NCBI GenBank assembly: GCA_012512605.1
Contig: JAAZDX010000220.1
Coordinates: 1-15,752, forward strand
Origin: Bacillota bacterium
GTDB lineage: Bacteria > Bacillota > UBA4882 > UBA10575
Length of the DNA: 15,752 bases
Direction: 5' to 3'
The notes under the pieces were generated by a model. That model searched no databases and was not told where the DNA came from. It saw only the letters and a program-made list of their open reading frames with translations. This document shows, one piece after another, positions 7,142 through 14,870 of this stretch. The first letter of the stretch is position 1, and each line of letters starts with the position of its first letter. The position numbers and the translations under genes were made by a program.

Positions 7142-7170
7142 CATCTAAACCTTCCCATGCCGCCTGTCAA
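7142..7170 (-). promoter_or_regulatory. Possible rimO promoter
   Basis: A perfect TTGACA lies on the minus strand at 7170-7165. After 17 bases the -10 position reads TAGATG (7147-7142), a weak match. If used, the transcript would begin just upstream of the heptamer array and carry all of it in the leader. Confidence 0.3.
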
Positions 7171-7405
7171 CAATCCGGCAAAAACAGTACACTGCTCGCC
7201 TTACCCTCACTTATCCAGCCGGGACCGAGTATAACACGGGTGGTAGTCGGCATGAACGACTGTCTGAAAAATATTGTTTCGAGCATGTATTTCCAGGAAA
7301 GTTTAGCAGAACGTACAATTAAGACTCAATTAAGTATTATCGCCAACCTAACGATCTAAACAAACGTCAATCTTAAGCCCGGCGCTTTACCCCGACGCGC
7401 CGGGG

Positions 7406-7481
7406 TGCACCTTGCCGGATAGTTGGCAGCCAGGCTTCATTGAGTTGGCTCGCGGCATTAGGAGCAAGTAGGGCAAGGCGC
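7406..7481. repeat. Diverged 3'-flanking repeat, copy B
   Basis: Four blocks occur in the same order here and at 12535-12596: TGCA, GATAGTTGGCAG (11/12 the same), CGGCATTAGGAGC (11/13) and GGGCAAGGCGC (10/11). They are separated by gaps of different length. Each copy lies just after the stop codon of a minus-strand gene (here 27 bases after the lytic transglycosylase), in the same orientation. No coding role is seen. Confidence 0.45.
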
Positions 7482-7507
7482 ATTTGGTCCCGGCAGTGAT
7501 ATTCAAC

Positions 7508-8107
7508 TCACGCACGATGATTGTATAAATACCGGTATAAATAGTAGGTCCGCATGATCTTCGCCACATAGCGCCTGGTCTCCAGATAAGGGATGCGGTG
7601 CAGATCATCAACCCGCCCGGTCCAGACCCCGGAAGCGAGCCAGGCCCTAACCTTCTCGCCGCCCGCATTATAAGCAGCCAGGACCAAAACCCGCTCCCCG
7701 TTGAACTCTCGGAACAAGTAACCCAGATACCAGACCCCAATCGGAATATTAACCTCCGGCCGGTCCAAGTCTTCCTCCTCTAAAACAAGGCCCTTTTGCG
7801 TACCGACCCAAGCCGCCGTCTCCGGCATGATCTGCATCAAACCCCGGGCCCCCTTCGTCGACCGGGCTTTGGGGTCAAACTTACTTTCCACATAGATTAA
7901 AGCGGCTACCAGTTGGGGATCGACCCCGGCGTACTCCGACCGTAATTCGATCTCTTCCCGATAGGGAAAAGGGTACACCAAGCGACCCACTGGTTTATGG
8001 AGCACCACTCCCAACAGGGTCAGCAGAAAAAAAAGGAGGAACCGAAGATGGCGTTTTTTAATTATGAAAAAAATACTCTTCACCACCCGCTCAGAACCTA
8101 AGTCCAT
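7508..8107 (-). CDS. Membrane-anchored lytic transglycosylase, SLT domain
   Basis: SLT-type lytic transglycosylases cleave peptidoglycan glycan strands, forming 1,6-anhydromuramic ends, outside the cytoplasmic membrane. The 199-residue protein has a basic N-terminus and a hydrophobic helix at about 22-37 (RFLLFFLLTLLGVVL), an uncleaved anchor or signal. The single SLT domain follows, with catalytic E74 in YVESKFDPKA, the GARGLMQIMPET segment (86-97) and AAYNAGGEKV (144-153). The ATG is 1 base from the coaE stop, so translation is probably coupled. In-frame GTG codons at residues 8 and 9 are alternative starts, since no good ribosome binding site marks the ATG. The coaE-transglycosylase pairing is seen in other Clostridia. 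Confidence 0.92.
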   Translation of the reverse strand: MDLGSERVVKSIFFIIKKRHLRFLLFFLLTLLGVVLHKPVGRLVYPFPYREEIELRSEYAGVDPQLVAALIYVESKFDPKARSTKGARGLMQIMPETAAWVGTQKGLVLEEEDLDRPEVNIPIGVWYLGYLFREFNGERVLVLAAYNAGGEKVRAWLASGVWTGRVDDLHRIPYLETRRYVAKIMRTYYLYRYLYNHRA

Positions 8108-8108
8108 C

Positions 8109-8744
8109 CTATGCGTCGGCAGGGGAAATATGCGCCCGTTTCCGCGCCACGAGGATCTGTTCCACTTCCTCCCTTAATTCCAGTTCAGTGCCATCATTGT
8201 AAATAACCACATCGGCCCGGGCAATCTTCGCCCGAAGCGGCATTTGCGCCCCAATCCGCCGCCGGGCCTCTTCCGTTCCCAACCCGTCCCGGGCCTGTAC
8301 CCGCGCCAACTGGACTGCGGGGGAAGCCGCAACCACCCAGATCTCGTCGAAACCGGTCTCCGCCTTTGCTTCCAGACCCGCTTCGAACAGGAGTGGAACT
8401 TCAACGACTACATCCTTTCCCGCCTGCTTTAACGCTTGCACCTTTGCCTTAATCAGGGCAATAATCGCCGGGTGCGTCAGGTCGTTTAAGCGTTGACGCT
8501 TTTCCGGGTCGTCGAAAACGATCCGCCCCAAGGCCTGCCGGTCGATCCGCCCCACCGCGTCCATTATCTCGGGCCCAAAGGCCTGCTTCACTTGTTCATA
8601 CACTTCCGTCCCCGGTAGTAGCAGCTGGTGCCCGATCTGGTCCGCATTGATCACCGTCAAACCCAGTTCTTGTAAAATCCGCGCCACCGTTGTTTTACCG
8701 GTCCCCAGCCCTCCGGTCAGGCCAATCACGAAACCTTTTCCCAT
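8109..8744 (-). CDS. coaE: Dephospho-CoA kinase
   Basis: CoaE phosphorylates the 3'-hydroxyl of dephospho-CoA, the last step of coenzyme A synthesis, in the cytoplasm. The 211-residue protein opens with the P-loop GLTGGLGTGKTT (8-19), a small variant of the usual GGIGSGKS form, then has NADQIGHQLL, the LNDLTHPAI segment and VVEVPLLFEAGLE in the substrate region. AAGGA lies 6 bases upstream of the ATG. The gene sits downstream of polA and mutM, as in many Firmicutes, but after a 221-base gap that holds the second copy of the conserved intergenic element. Confidence 0.95.
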   Translation of the reverse strand: MGKGFVIGLTGGLGTGKTTVARILQELGLTVINADQIGHQLLLPGTEVYEQVKQAFGPEIMDAVGRIDRQALGRIVFDDPEKRQRLNDLTHPAIIALIKAKVQALKQAGKDVVVEVPLLFEAGLEAKAETGFDEIWVVAASPAVQLARVQARDGLGTEEARRRIGAQMPLRAKIARADVVIYNDGTELELREEVEQILVARKRAHISPADA

Positions 8745-8794
8745 CCCTTTTCCTTCTCCCTTGGGGGTTATCTACGATCTTCAAAGATTCTCCC

Positions 8795-8808
8795 GGTGCT
8801 AGAGCACC
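8795..8808. other. Small hairpin beside intergenic element copy 2
   Basis: GGTGC at 8795-8799 pairs with GCACC at 8804-8808 around a 4-base loop. It stands 5 bases from the conserved core at 8814-8839 on the coaE side. There is no T run, so it is not a terminator. Copy 1 has TGGTACT in the matching place but no such hairpin. Confidence 0.4.
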
Positions 8809-8813
8809 ATTAA

Positions 8814-8839
8814 TAAGACCTGCTGCTGCGCGCCTTCGG
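8814..8839. repeat. Conserved intergenic element, copy 2
   Basis: This 26-base core differs from 734-759 at only three positions. It lies in the 221-base gap between mutM and coaE, starting 70 bases upstream of the coaE start and within its probable leader. The rest of the gap (8840-8965) contains CTCCTGCAGG-type sequence and an AT-rich patch but no clear promoter or terminator. Confidence 0.55.
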
Positions 8840-8965
8840 AGCTTGCCCCCCACCTGTCTTCTGTTTCATCCTGCAGGAGATTGGTCACTCACTCGGCTTT
8901 AAATTAACTGCCTTCGTGAAACTAATCTTGCTTTCGCGGGCGACATACGGTCGCCAGTGTGGCGT

Positions 8966-9787
8966 CTAACTTTGGCAGGTTGGACAGTAATGGGTCCCCC
9001 TGCCGGCAACACGGGCGTAAACAAGTGGCGCACCACAGTCGAGACAGAGTTCCTTTTTCCGCCCATAAACCTTTAAATGGTGCTGAAATTCGCCGGCTTC
9101 TCCGCGCCCGTCCACATAATCCCGCTGGGAAGTCCCCCGGTAGGCCAAAGCTTTATTTAAGATCCGCACGATCGATCCGTAAATCTTCTCCCATTCGGCC
9201 GCTGTTACCTCCCGGGCCGGACGCAGAGGGGAAACCCCTGCTGCAAACAAAACCTCATCAGCGTATATATTACCCAAACCGGCCAGGATCCGCTGGTCCA
9301 AAAGAAGGCCCTTCACCGGTCCGGAACGCCGGGCCGCCGCCTCTTTTAAAGCAGCCAAAAGCGCTTCCTTCTCCGTTGTTAACGGTTCCAAACCCAGTGC
9401 GGTCAGACCGGCCGGCGGAGCCGCCGGTGGAAACAACACGGCGGTACCAAATTTACGGGGATCGACAAAATGGAGGCTCTTTCCGTCCTGAAAATCCATG
9501 ACCAACGTGGTATGTTTTGCCAAGGTGGTCGCCCTGTTTTGCCAGACCAGACGTCCGGCCATCCGGAGGTGGATGGCCAAACGCTGCCCACTATCCAACT
9601 CAAACAGCAGGTACTTCCCCCGCCGTTGTATGCCGGTGATCTGCCGTCCGGCTAGCCCCGCTTCAAATTCGGCCGGGCCGGGCTTTACCGCCTTCTCCAG
9701 AAAGACCTGGACCTGATCGATCACGGCCCCCTGCACCAACGGCAGCAAAGACCGGCGGATTGTTTCGACTTCAGGTAATTCCGGCAT
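8966..9787 (-). CDS. mutM: Formamidopyrimidine-DNA glycosylase
   Basis: MutM removes 8-oxoguanine and ring-opened purines from DNA and nicks the abasic site. The 273-residue protein has every expected element: the P2-E3 catalytic N-terminus (MPELPEVET), K58 in RRGKYL, H73 and M76 in AIHLRMAGRL, the helix-two-turn-helix segment ILAGLGNIYADEVLFAAG, and a C-terminal zinc finger. The finger cysteines are C248, C251, C268 and C271, with R263 in GRGTHYC. It starts 2 bases after the polA stop. A GGGGTGA stretch inside the polA end may serve as ribosome binding site, so the two genes are probably translated together. Confidence 0.97.
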   Translation of the reverse strand: MPELPEVETIRRSLLPLVQGAVIDQVQVFLEKAVKPGPAEFEAGLAGRQITGIQRRGKYLLFELDSGQRLAIHLRMAGRLVWQNRATTLAKHTTLVMDFQDGKSLHFVDPRKFGTAVLFPPAAPPAGLTALGLEPLTTEKEALLAALKEAAARRSGPVKGLLLDQRILAGLGNIYADEVLFAAGVSPLRPAREVTAAEWEKIYGSIVRILNKALAYRGTSQRDYVDGRGEAGEFQHHLKVYGRKKELCLDCGAPLVYARVAGRGTHYCPTCQS

Positions 9788-9789
9788 CC

Positions 9790-12462
9790 CTATAAATCAC
9801 CCCAATTATCGCCACTTTTTAGATCAACAACCAATGGTACCCGTAGATCAAAGACCTTTTCCATCTCTTCACGCAGGACCTTCTCCGTCTCCGGAAGGGC
9901 GGCCCGGTCCACCTCGACGAGCAATTCGTCATGGACCTGTAAAAGCAGGGTCGCGGGGAGCTTCTCTTTGCGTAAACGCGCCTCCACCCGCACCATCGCC
10001 AGTTTAATCAGATCGGCCGCCGAACCCTGGATCGGCGTATTCCGTGCCATCCGTTCGGCAAAGGAGCGCCGCTGGAAATTGCGGGCTTTAAGATCGGGCA
10101 AGTACCGCCGCCGGTTCATGATCGTACTCACATAACCGGCCTCTTTGGCCGTGGCGATCGACTCCTCCAGATAGGATTTTACCCCTTGGTACTGAGCGAA
10201 ATAAGCGTCGATAAATGCTTCCGCCTCTTGACGGGAGACCCCGGTCCCTTTTGCCAGGCCGAACCCGCTAATCCCATAAATTATTCCGAAATTGACCGCT
10301 TTGGCCCGCGCCCGTAACTCGGAGCTAACCTGGTCCGGCGGGACATGAAAGATCGCCGCCGCCGTCCGTTGGTGCACATCTTCATCACTACGAAAAGCAG
10401 TGAGCAACTTCTCATCGGCGGCAAAATGGGCCAACAGCCGCAATTCAATCTGGGAATAATCGGCCGAAAGAAGAACGGTCTCTTCCGCGCGCGGAATAAA
10501 GCAACGGCGGATCTCCCGCCCTTCCGCACTGCGCACCGGAATGTTCTGCAGATTAGGATCGGTACTGCTCAACCGCCCGGTGGCGGTCACCGCTTGGTTA
10601 AAAGTCGTATGAATCAGGTAACCGGGCGGATTGGCCAGCCCCAAAAGGGCTTCCACATAGGTGGAGTTCAACTTCATCAAACCACGGTAAGCCAGCACCT
10701 TCTCGACGATCGGATGTTTGTCGACCAGTTCTTCCAAGACTTCGGCATCCGTCGAATAACCGGTCTTGGTCCGTTTCCCCACCGGAAGACCGAGTCGCTC
10801 AAAGAGAACTACCCCGAGCTGTTTCGGCGAAGAGATATTAAACTCTTCCCCCGCCAACTGATAAATCTCGGTCTCCAATTCGCCGATCCAGCGGGCATAA
10901 TTTGCTTGGAGGGTGGCCAGTTGCTCCGGGGAGACCTTCACACCCGCTTTTTCCATGGCAAACAAGATCCGGACCAACGGCATCTCTACCTCATAAAAGA
11001 GTTCCTCGACCCCGAGCTGCTCGATCTCGGTCTGTAGAACCGGATGGAGCTTAAGAAGGGCTGCCGACCGCCGCACCCCGGCCGTGGCTAAATCCGCTTC
11101 CGTCCAATCGGTGGGTAAAGCAAGGATCTCCCGCTTCTTCCCCTTGGCATCCTGTAAGGGTGGCAGCTCAAGCTCGAGTAAGGTCTGGACCGTATTCTCC
11201 AGGGTTAGCTGCCACCGGCCACCGCTGACCAGATAGGCGGCGATCAAGGTATCAAAAGCAAGGCCTGCCCAGGGGTACCCGTAATGGTCGGCCAGAACCA
11301 TCTGGGTTTTCGCGTCATTGGCCAGTTTCGGGGCCTGCGGATCGGCTAGCCAGCGGACCAACGGTTCCGGCCAGGATTCCACATCAGGGCCCAGCGGCAG
11401 ATAGCCATGCTGATCCTCGGCTTTCGAAAAAGCAACCCCGAGGACTTCCCCCCGCTGCCAGGTGGCTTCGGCCGCCAGAAACTGCAAAGCTATGGGCTGC
11501 CGAGCGCTGCCTTCCAAAAAAGCCGGAAGGTCATCCCCGGTAAGGATGGAGGCTTCCGGGGTTAAAACCACCCCGACCTCAACCTGCGCTACCCCCGGCG
11601 CTTTAGCTTCTACCCGGCCCAGGAGGCTTCGAAATTCCATCTTGCGGAAGAAGGCCGCCAGGCGCGGCGCATCGAAGTTAAAACGGCACGCCGCCGGATC
11701 CACCGGCAGCGGAACGTCCCGTTTAATCGTCACCAGTTCCCGCCAACGCTGCGCGTCATCACGGTGGTTTATAATCAGCTTTTTCAAGCGTTCATTCTCA
11801 ATCTTCTCCGGGTGGGCCAGCATCGCTTCGAGATTATCAAAGACGTTCAACAGTTTGGTCGCTGTTTTGTCCCCAATCCCGGGGATCCCGGGAATATTAT
11901 CGGAGGGGTCTCCTTTCAACGCCTTAAAATCTGCCCACTGCCGGGGCGTCAATCCGTATTTCTTCTGGATATAATCGGCAGTGGCGCGCACAAGATCGGT
12001 GATCCCGCGCCGGGTGTAATAAACACAGACCCCGTCCTCGATCAATTGAAAGGCATCCTGATCCCCGGTAACAATACAGACCGGAATCCCTTCTTTCTGC
12101 GCCGCCCGGGCCATCGTGCCGATCACATCGTCGGCTTCATACCCGGTCACCCCAATTACCGACGCCCCCATACTCTCGTAAAACTCTTTAATATATGGAA
12201 ATTGGACCAGAAGGTCCTCGTCCAGCTCCTTCCGGGTCCCTTTATAATCGGCATAGACTTCGTGCCGGAATGTTTTTCCCAGATCTTCGGCCACCACCAA
12301 ATAGGTGGGTTGCTCGTCCTCCAGTAAACGAAGGACCATCGAAGCCCCCCCGTACACCGCGCTGGTGGGCAGCCCTTCCTTTGTCCGCATATTCGTGTCC
12401 TTTAAGGCATGGAAGGCGCGGTGCGCCAAACTATGGCTATCAATAATTAGCATCTTCTCCAT
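9790..12462 (-). CDS. polA: DNA polymerase I
   Basis: Pol I fills gaps and removes RNA primers during replication and repair. From the ATG at 12462, which has GGGAGG 8 bases upstream, the protein is 890 residues. The frame stays open 18 codons further up, but nothing supports an earlier start. Residues 1 to about 290 form the 5'-nuclease domain (LIIDSHSLAHRAFHAL, YEADDVIGT, VTGDQDAFQL, GDPSDNIPGIPGIGDKTA). The central domain matches the 3'-5' exonuclease fold, but its metal-binding acidic residues are missing: the expected DxE site reads FLAAEA. The polymerase domain has motif A SADYSQIELR (D about 668), motif B RARAKAVNFGIIYG and motif C LQVHDELL (D about 845). It heads a polA-mutM unit. Confidence 0.97.
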   Translation of the reverse strand: MEKMLIIDSHSLAHRAFHALKDTNMRTKEGLPTSAVYGGASMVLRLLEDEQPTYLVVAEDLGKTFRHEVYADYKGTRKELDEDLLVQFPYIKEFYESMGASVIGVTGYEADDVIGTMARAAQKEGIPVCIVTGDQDAFQLIEDGVCVYYTRRGITDLVRATADYIQKKYGLTPRQWADFKALKGDPSDNIPGIPGIGDKTATKLLNVFDNLEAMLAHPEKIENERLKKLIINHRDDAQRWRELVTIKRDVPLPVDPAACRFNFDAPRLAAFFRKMEFRSLLGRVEAKAPGVAQVEVGVVLTPEASILTGDDLPAFLEGSARQPIALQFLAAEATWQRGEVLGVAFSKAEDQHGYLPLGPDVESWPEPLVRWLADPQAPKLANDAKTQMVLADHYGYPWAGLAFDTLIAAYLVSGGRWQLTLENTVQTLLELELPPLQDAKGKKREILALPTDWTEADLATAGVRRSAALLKLHPVLQTEIEQLGVEELFYEVEMPLVRILFAMEKAGVKVSPEQLATLQANYARWIGELETEIYQLAGEEFNISSPKQLGVVLFERLGLPVGKRTKTGYSTDAEVLEELVDKHPIVEKVLAYRGLMKLNSTYVEALLGLANPPGYLIHTTFNQAVTATGRLSSTDPNLQNIPVRSAEGREIRRCFIPRAEETVLLSADYSQIELRLLAHFAADEKLLTAFRSDEDVHQRTAAAIFHVPPDQVSSELRARAKAVNFGIIYGISGFGLAKGTGVSRQEAEAFIDAYFAQYQGVKSYLEESIATAKEAGYVSTIMNRRRYLPDLKARNFQRRSFAERMARNTPIQGSAADLIKLAMVRVEARLRKEKLPATLLLQVHDELLVEVDRAALPETEKVLREEMEKVFDLRVPLVVDLKSGDNWGDL

Positions 12463-12534
12463 GGTCTGTTCCTCCCTTCGCAGCGCCGACGCCGATTCGC
12501 CCGCCCTGGCTACCAATTAGCCCCCACTGAGTAG

Positions 12535-12596
12535 TGCATTATCTTTACTAGATGGTTGGCAGACGGCATGAGCAGCGGCGCACTGGGGCAAAGCGC
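12535..12596. repeat. Diverged 3'-flanking repeat, copy A
   Basis: It carries the same ordered blocks as 7406-7481 (TGCA, GATGGTTGGCAG, CGGCATGAGCAGC, GGGCAAAGCGC). It lies in the 139-base gap between the TsaD-like gene and polA and begins 5 bases after the stop of the former. GCCCC and AGTGC on the left (12520-12536) can pair with GCACTGGGGC on the right (12580-12589) with an 8-base bulge, so the RNA could form a long stem-loop. No T run follows it. Confidence 0.45.
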
Positions 12597-12601
12597 CAGG
12601 C

Positions 12602-13594
12602 TCAAGATTGACGTTGCTTTGGTTCGCTAAGTTGGTTTTGAGAAAAAGTATATTCAAAGTAATCGCCTGCGAGCAACGCCAAACCCACTGCATTATCCGC
12701 CGATAACTTGGTTTTACCAAAATACACCTTAACCCCTTGGTCCAAACCGGCCACCCGCGCCTGAAGCTCCCGGCGCAGGTAGGAGTTGCTGGCAACCCCC
12801 CCGAATAGCAAAACTTCGCGGCACCCCGGTTCGCCGGTGGCCACTCCGGCCTTGACGAGGCGGAAGACCGTTTCAACCAGGCAGTCCAAGACCGCCCGCG
12901 CCAGATCGGCGGGGGCCGGCTTTTTCTCCCATAAACGTAAGGCCGCCGAGGTTGGCCCGGAAAAACTGACCGTTAAACCCTGAACGGCCACCGGAAGCTT
13001 CAGGGTTGCTTGTCCCTCCTGCGCCAAGGCCTCCAAGTGGGGACCGGCCGGAAAGGGCAAACCCATCGCCACCCCGATCCGATCGACCATTTGTCCCGCA
13101 TGCAAGTCGGAAGTACCGCCCAGTAGCTTAACGGCAAAACCGCCCGCCTTCCTTTCGATGGCTAGCAGCTCCGTTGTCCCCCCCGACAGATGGAGCCCCA
13201 GAAAGGCGTCGCTGTGTAGCCCCGCGTCGGCCAAAGCCGCCCGGATGTGTCCTTCCTGGTGCGAAGAGGCCAGCAGTGGTACGCCGGCCGTAGCAGCAAT
13301 CACGCGGGCAATATTGGCGCCCGCCAGAAAGACCGGCAAATAGGACCCTTCCACTGGCCGCGGGCGTGCCGCGTACGCCACGCCTTTTATTGGCCGGAAG
13401 GCAGCGGCCGCTTCCACCAAATCTGGAAGATTCTTTAAATGTTGGAAAAGGGCTTCCGATTGTCGAAGCCCTTTTGCCCCCTTTTCCACCGTTAAGATCC
13501 GGCGCTCGTCCTGAAGGATCCGCCCCGCCGCATCTGTTATCGCTAATGATGTTGTATAACAGCTCGTATCTAAGCCAAGGTAATAACTATTCAT
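12602..13594 (-). CDS. TsaD/Kae1-like (peptidase M22 family) paralogue
   Basis: TsaD with TsaB and TsaE makes the t6A modification of tRNA. This 330-residue protein has the same ASKHA fold but differs at conserved places. The opening reads YLGLDTSCYTTS instead of the usual ETSCDET. The GPGL segment is lost, and SGGTTEL replaces SGGHTQL. The metal-binding HxxxH is kept (H112, H116 in SHQEGH), as are the FSG and GGVASNSYLRREL segments and the closing SADNAVGLA. It is therefore best called a paralogue of unknown function, not TsaD itself. The ATG at 13594 is inside the end of nusB (8-base overlap) with a GGGGGG stretch upstream, so translation is probably coupled. Seventeen extra codons upstream in the same frame lie within nusB and lack a ribosome binding site. 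Confidence 0.85.
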   Translation of the reverse strand: MNSYYLGLDTSCYTTSLAITDAAGRILQDERRILTVEKGAKGLRQSEALFQHLKNLPDLVEAAAAFRPIKGVAYAARPRPVEGSYLPVFLAGANIARVIAATAGVPLLASSHQEGHIRAALADAGLHSDAFLGLHLSGGTTELLAIERKAGGFAVKLLGGTSDLHAGQMVDRIGVAMGLPFPAGPHLEALAQEGQATLKLPVAVQGLTVSFSGPTSAALRLWEKKPAPADLARAVLDCLVETVFRLVKAGVATGEPGCREVLLFGGVASNSYLRRELQARVAGLDQGVKVYFGKTKLSADNAVGLALLAGDYFEYTFSQNQLSEPKQRQS

Positions 13595-14033
13595 CTGTCC
13601 CCCCGTCAACCTTTGCGGGTACCTCCACCATTTTACGGACGGCACGGATGACGGTTCCTAAAACCCCGTTCACAAACTTCCCGGAATCCTCATCTCCGAA
13701 TTTTTTCGCCATTTCTACCGCCTCATTCACCGTTACTTCCACCGGAATATCACTGCGGTATAACAGCTCATAGACCGCCAAGCGTAAGATGTTCCGGTCG
13801 GTAGTGGCCATTCGCGCCAGGGGCCAGTCCTGAGAATAATGGCGCAAAATACCATCAATCTCCTCCAGTTTCGCGATGGCGTCCGCCACAATCTCCTGGA
13901 GAAAAGTGACGGCATCAGGGGAAAGTTCATTTTCGGCTAATAACCACCGGACAGCATCCGGCCAGGACACCCGACCTAAATCATACTGGAATAACACATA
14001 GAATGCTAATTCTCTTGCTAAGCGTCTTCCCAT
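13587..14033 (-). CDS. nusB: Transcription antitermination protein NusB
   Basis: NusB binds boxA RNA together with ribosomal protein S10 and supports rRNA transcription. The 148-residue all-helical protein shows the family landmarks: RELAFYVLFQYD near the N-terminus, DRNILRLAVYELLY (about 78-91), VTVNEAVEMAKKFGDEDSGKFVNGVLG (about 99-125). Length is typical. GAGG lies 11 bases before the ATG. The gene is in the usual Firmicute position after the asp23 group. Its stop overlaps the start of the TsaD-like gene, where many relatives have xseA or folD instead. Confidence 0.96.
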   Translation of the reverse strand: MGRRLARELAFYVLFQYDLGRVSWPDAVRWLLAENELSPDAVTFLQEIVADAIAKLEEIDGILRHYSQDWPLARMATTDRNILRLAVYELLYRSDIPVEVTVNEAVEMAKKFGDEDSGKFVNGVLGTVIRAVRKMVEVPAKVDGGTDE

Positions 14034-14058
14034 CTGTTTTCAACCTCAAGTCGATAAG

Positions 14059-14298
14059 TCAATAAATTCGTCGTCTTTGGAAGAGCCCTCTTAGTTTAGG
14101 AAGTCTCAACTCATCACCGCTATCAAACCTTTTCCCGACCAGATACCCGACCAGGACACAAAAGGCAAAGGACAAGGCTTTGATCCAACCCAGACAGAGG
14201 ACTAAAATGCCAGTCACAACCCCAAGAGCCGAAGAAAAGATCCGTCCTTTATAGGTTAAGAACAACTCTAAAAGCTGTTGATTATCCTTCTCTGCCAT
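14059..14298 (-). CDS. DUF2273 small membrane protein
   Basis: This 79-residue protein has two closely spaced hydrophobic stretches (about 20-37 and 40-55) and a basic C-terminus (KLRGLFQRRRIY). Size, layout and position between amaP and nusB match the DUF2273 family, which accompanies Asp23 and AmaP in Gram-positive bacteria and is thought to help hold Asp23 at the membrane. AAGGAGG lies 7 bases upstream of the ATG. The gap to amaP is 12 bases. Confidence 0.88.
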   Translation of the reverse strand: MAEKDNQQLLELFLTYKGRIFSSALGVVTGILVLCLGWIKALSFAFCVLVGYLVGKRFDSGDELRLPKLRGLFQRRRIY

Positions 14299-14310
14299 TG
14301 CTCCTCCTCC

Positions 14311-14844
14311 TTATTCCACCCGCGCCCGCGGCTCCGTTGAGATTTTCGTCACAGTTACCTCCGCGTTGTTCACCGGGATCCCGAGCGTCGCGTGGATATA
14401 CTCGCGCAGTTCTTCCCGAATCTCGTAAATTAACTGCGGAATACTAATATCGGGGGAACTGACAATCTCCACCTGAAAGCTGAGGCGCTCGTTTTCCGTT
14501 AACGCCCTGATTTCAGCTTCTTTTACACCCCTGATCTTCTTCACGGCCCGTAAGGCCAAGGCTTCCACTGCTGGTGAAGAAACGCGGATCTCACCGAGCT
14601 CCGTCTCGTGGATGATCGTCTTGAGTTCCTTTTTCGTATGTAACCCAGCCATCCACAACAACACGAAGAAGACAAAGAAGAAGAGAAAAGCAATGAGTTT
14701 AAAAACCTTACCCAATTCGCCCGTAGTCAGCATCCCGACAACACGAAACACGTCTTCACCAAGCAACAGGCCGAAGAAAAAGATGGAGAGCACCAGCATC
14801 ACCAAGGAACTAACGATAATAACCAAACGGTAAGATATTTTCAT
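14311..14844 (-). CDS. amaP: Alkaline shock response membrane anchor protein AmaP
   Basis: AmaP anchors Asp23 to the cytoplasmic membrane. The 177-residue product has two membrane helices (about 7-28 and 46-66) and then a soluble domain with Asp23-like features: EIRVSSPAVEALALRAVKKIRGVKEAEI at about 84-111 and SIPQLIYEIREELREYI at about 134-150. AAGGAGG stands about 10 bases before the ATG. It lies directly between asp23 and DUF2273, the order expected for this trio. Confidence 0.9.
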   Translation of the reverse strand: MKISYRLVIIVSSLVMLVLSIFFFGLLLGEDVFRVVGMLTTGELGKVFKLIAFLFFFVFFVLLWMAGLHTKKELKTIIHETELGEIRVSSPAVEALALRAVKKIRGVKEAEIRALTENERLSFQVEIVSSPDISIPQLIYEIREELREYIHATLGIPVNNAEVTVTKISTEPRARVE

Positions 14845-14870
14845 CCGCTTCTTACCTCCTTGCCCCCAAT

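Larger units (their letters stand above)
7033..7507. other. 475-base gap between the lytic transglycosylase gene and rimO
   Basis: No convincing coding sequence is seen. From right to left it holds the diverged repeat at 7406-7481 and a GC-rich hairpin with an 8-bp stem (CCCGGCGC at 7378-7385 with GCGCCGGG at 7397-7404, no T run on either strand). An AT-richer middle part follows around 7230-7370, then a possible rimO promoter and the heptamer array at 7051-7127. A minus-strand TATACT hexamer at about 7237-7232 is another possible -10. Confidence 0.5.

Noticed and set aside
6778..7359. A 193-codon plus-strand open frame over the rimO start and its upstream gap
   Set aside because: More than a third lies antisense to the well-supported rimO N-terminus, there is no ribosome binding site, and the translation has no family features.
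7378..7404. GC-rich hairpin after the lytic transglycosylase as a terminator
   Set aside because: The 8-bp stem is perfect but neither strand has a T run after it, so I describe it only as a hairpin.
10345..11037. A 230-codon plus-strand open frame inside polA
   Set aside because: It is antisense to the polymerase domain of polA, whose motifs are complete. GC-rich codon use explains the long open frame.
9790..12462. Pol I with active proofreading
   Set aside because: The exonuclease acidic residues are replaced (the DxE site reads AAE-like and the later Asp is missing); loss of proofreading is already known in Bacillus-type Pol I, so it is not novel.
12463..12516. Eighteen extra N-terminal codons of polA
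   Set aside because: No ribosome binding site before the upstream ATG, while GGGAGG fits the ATG at 12462, where the conserved LIIDSHSLAHRAF sequence begins shortly after.
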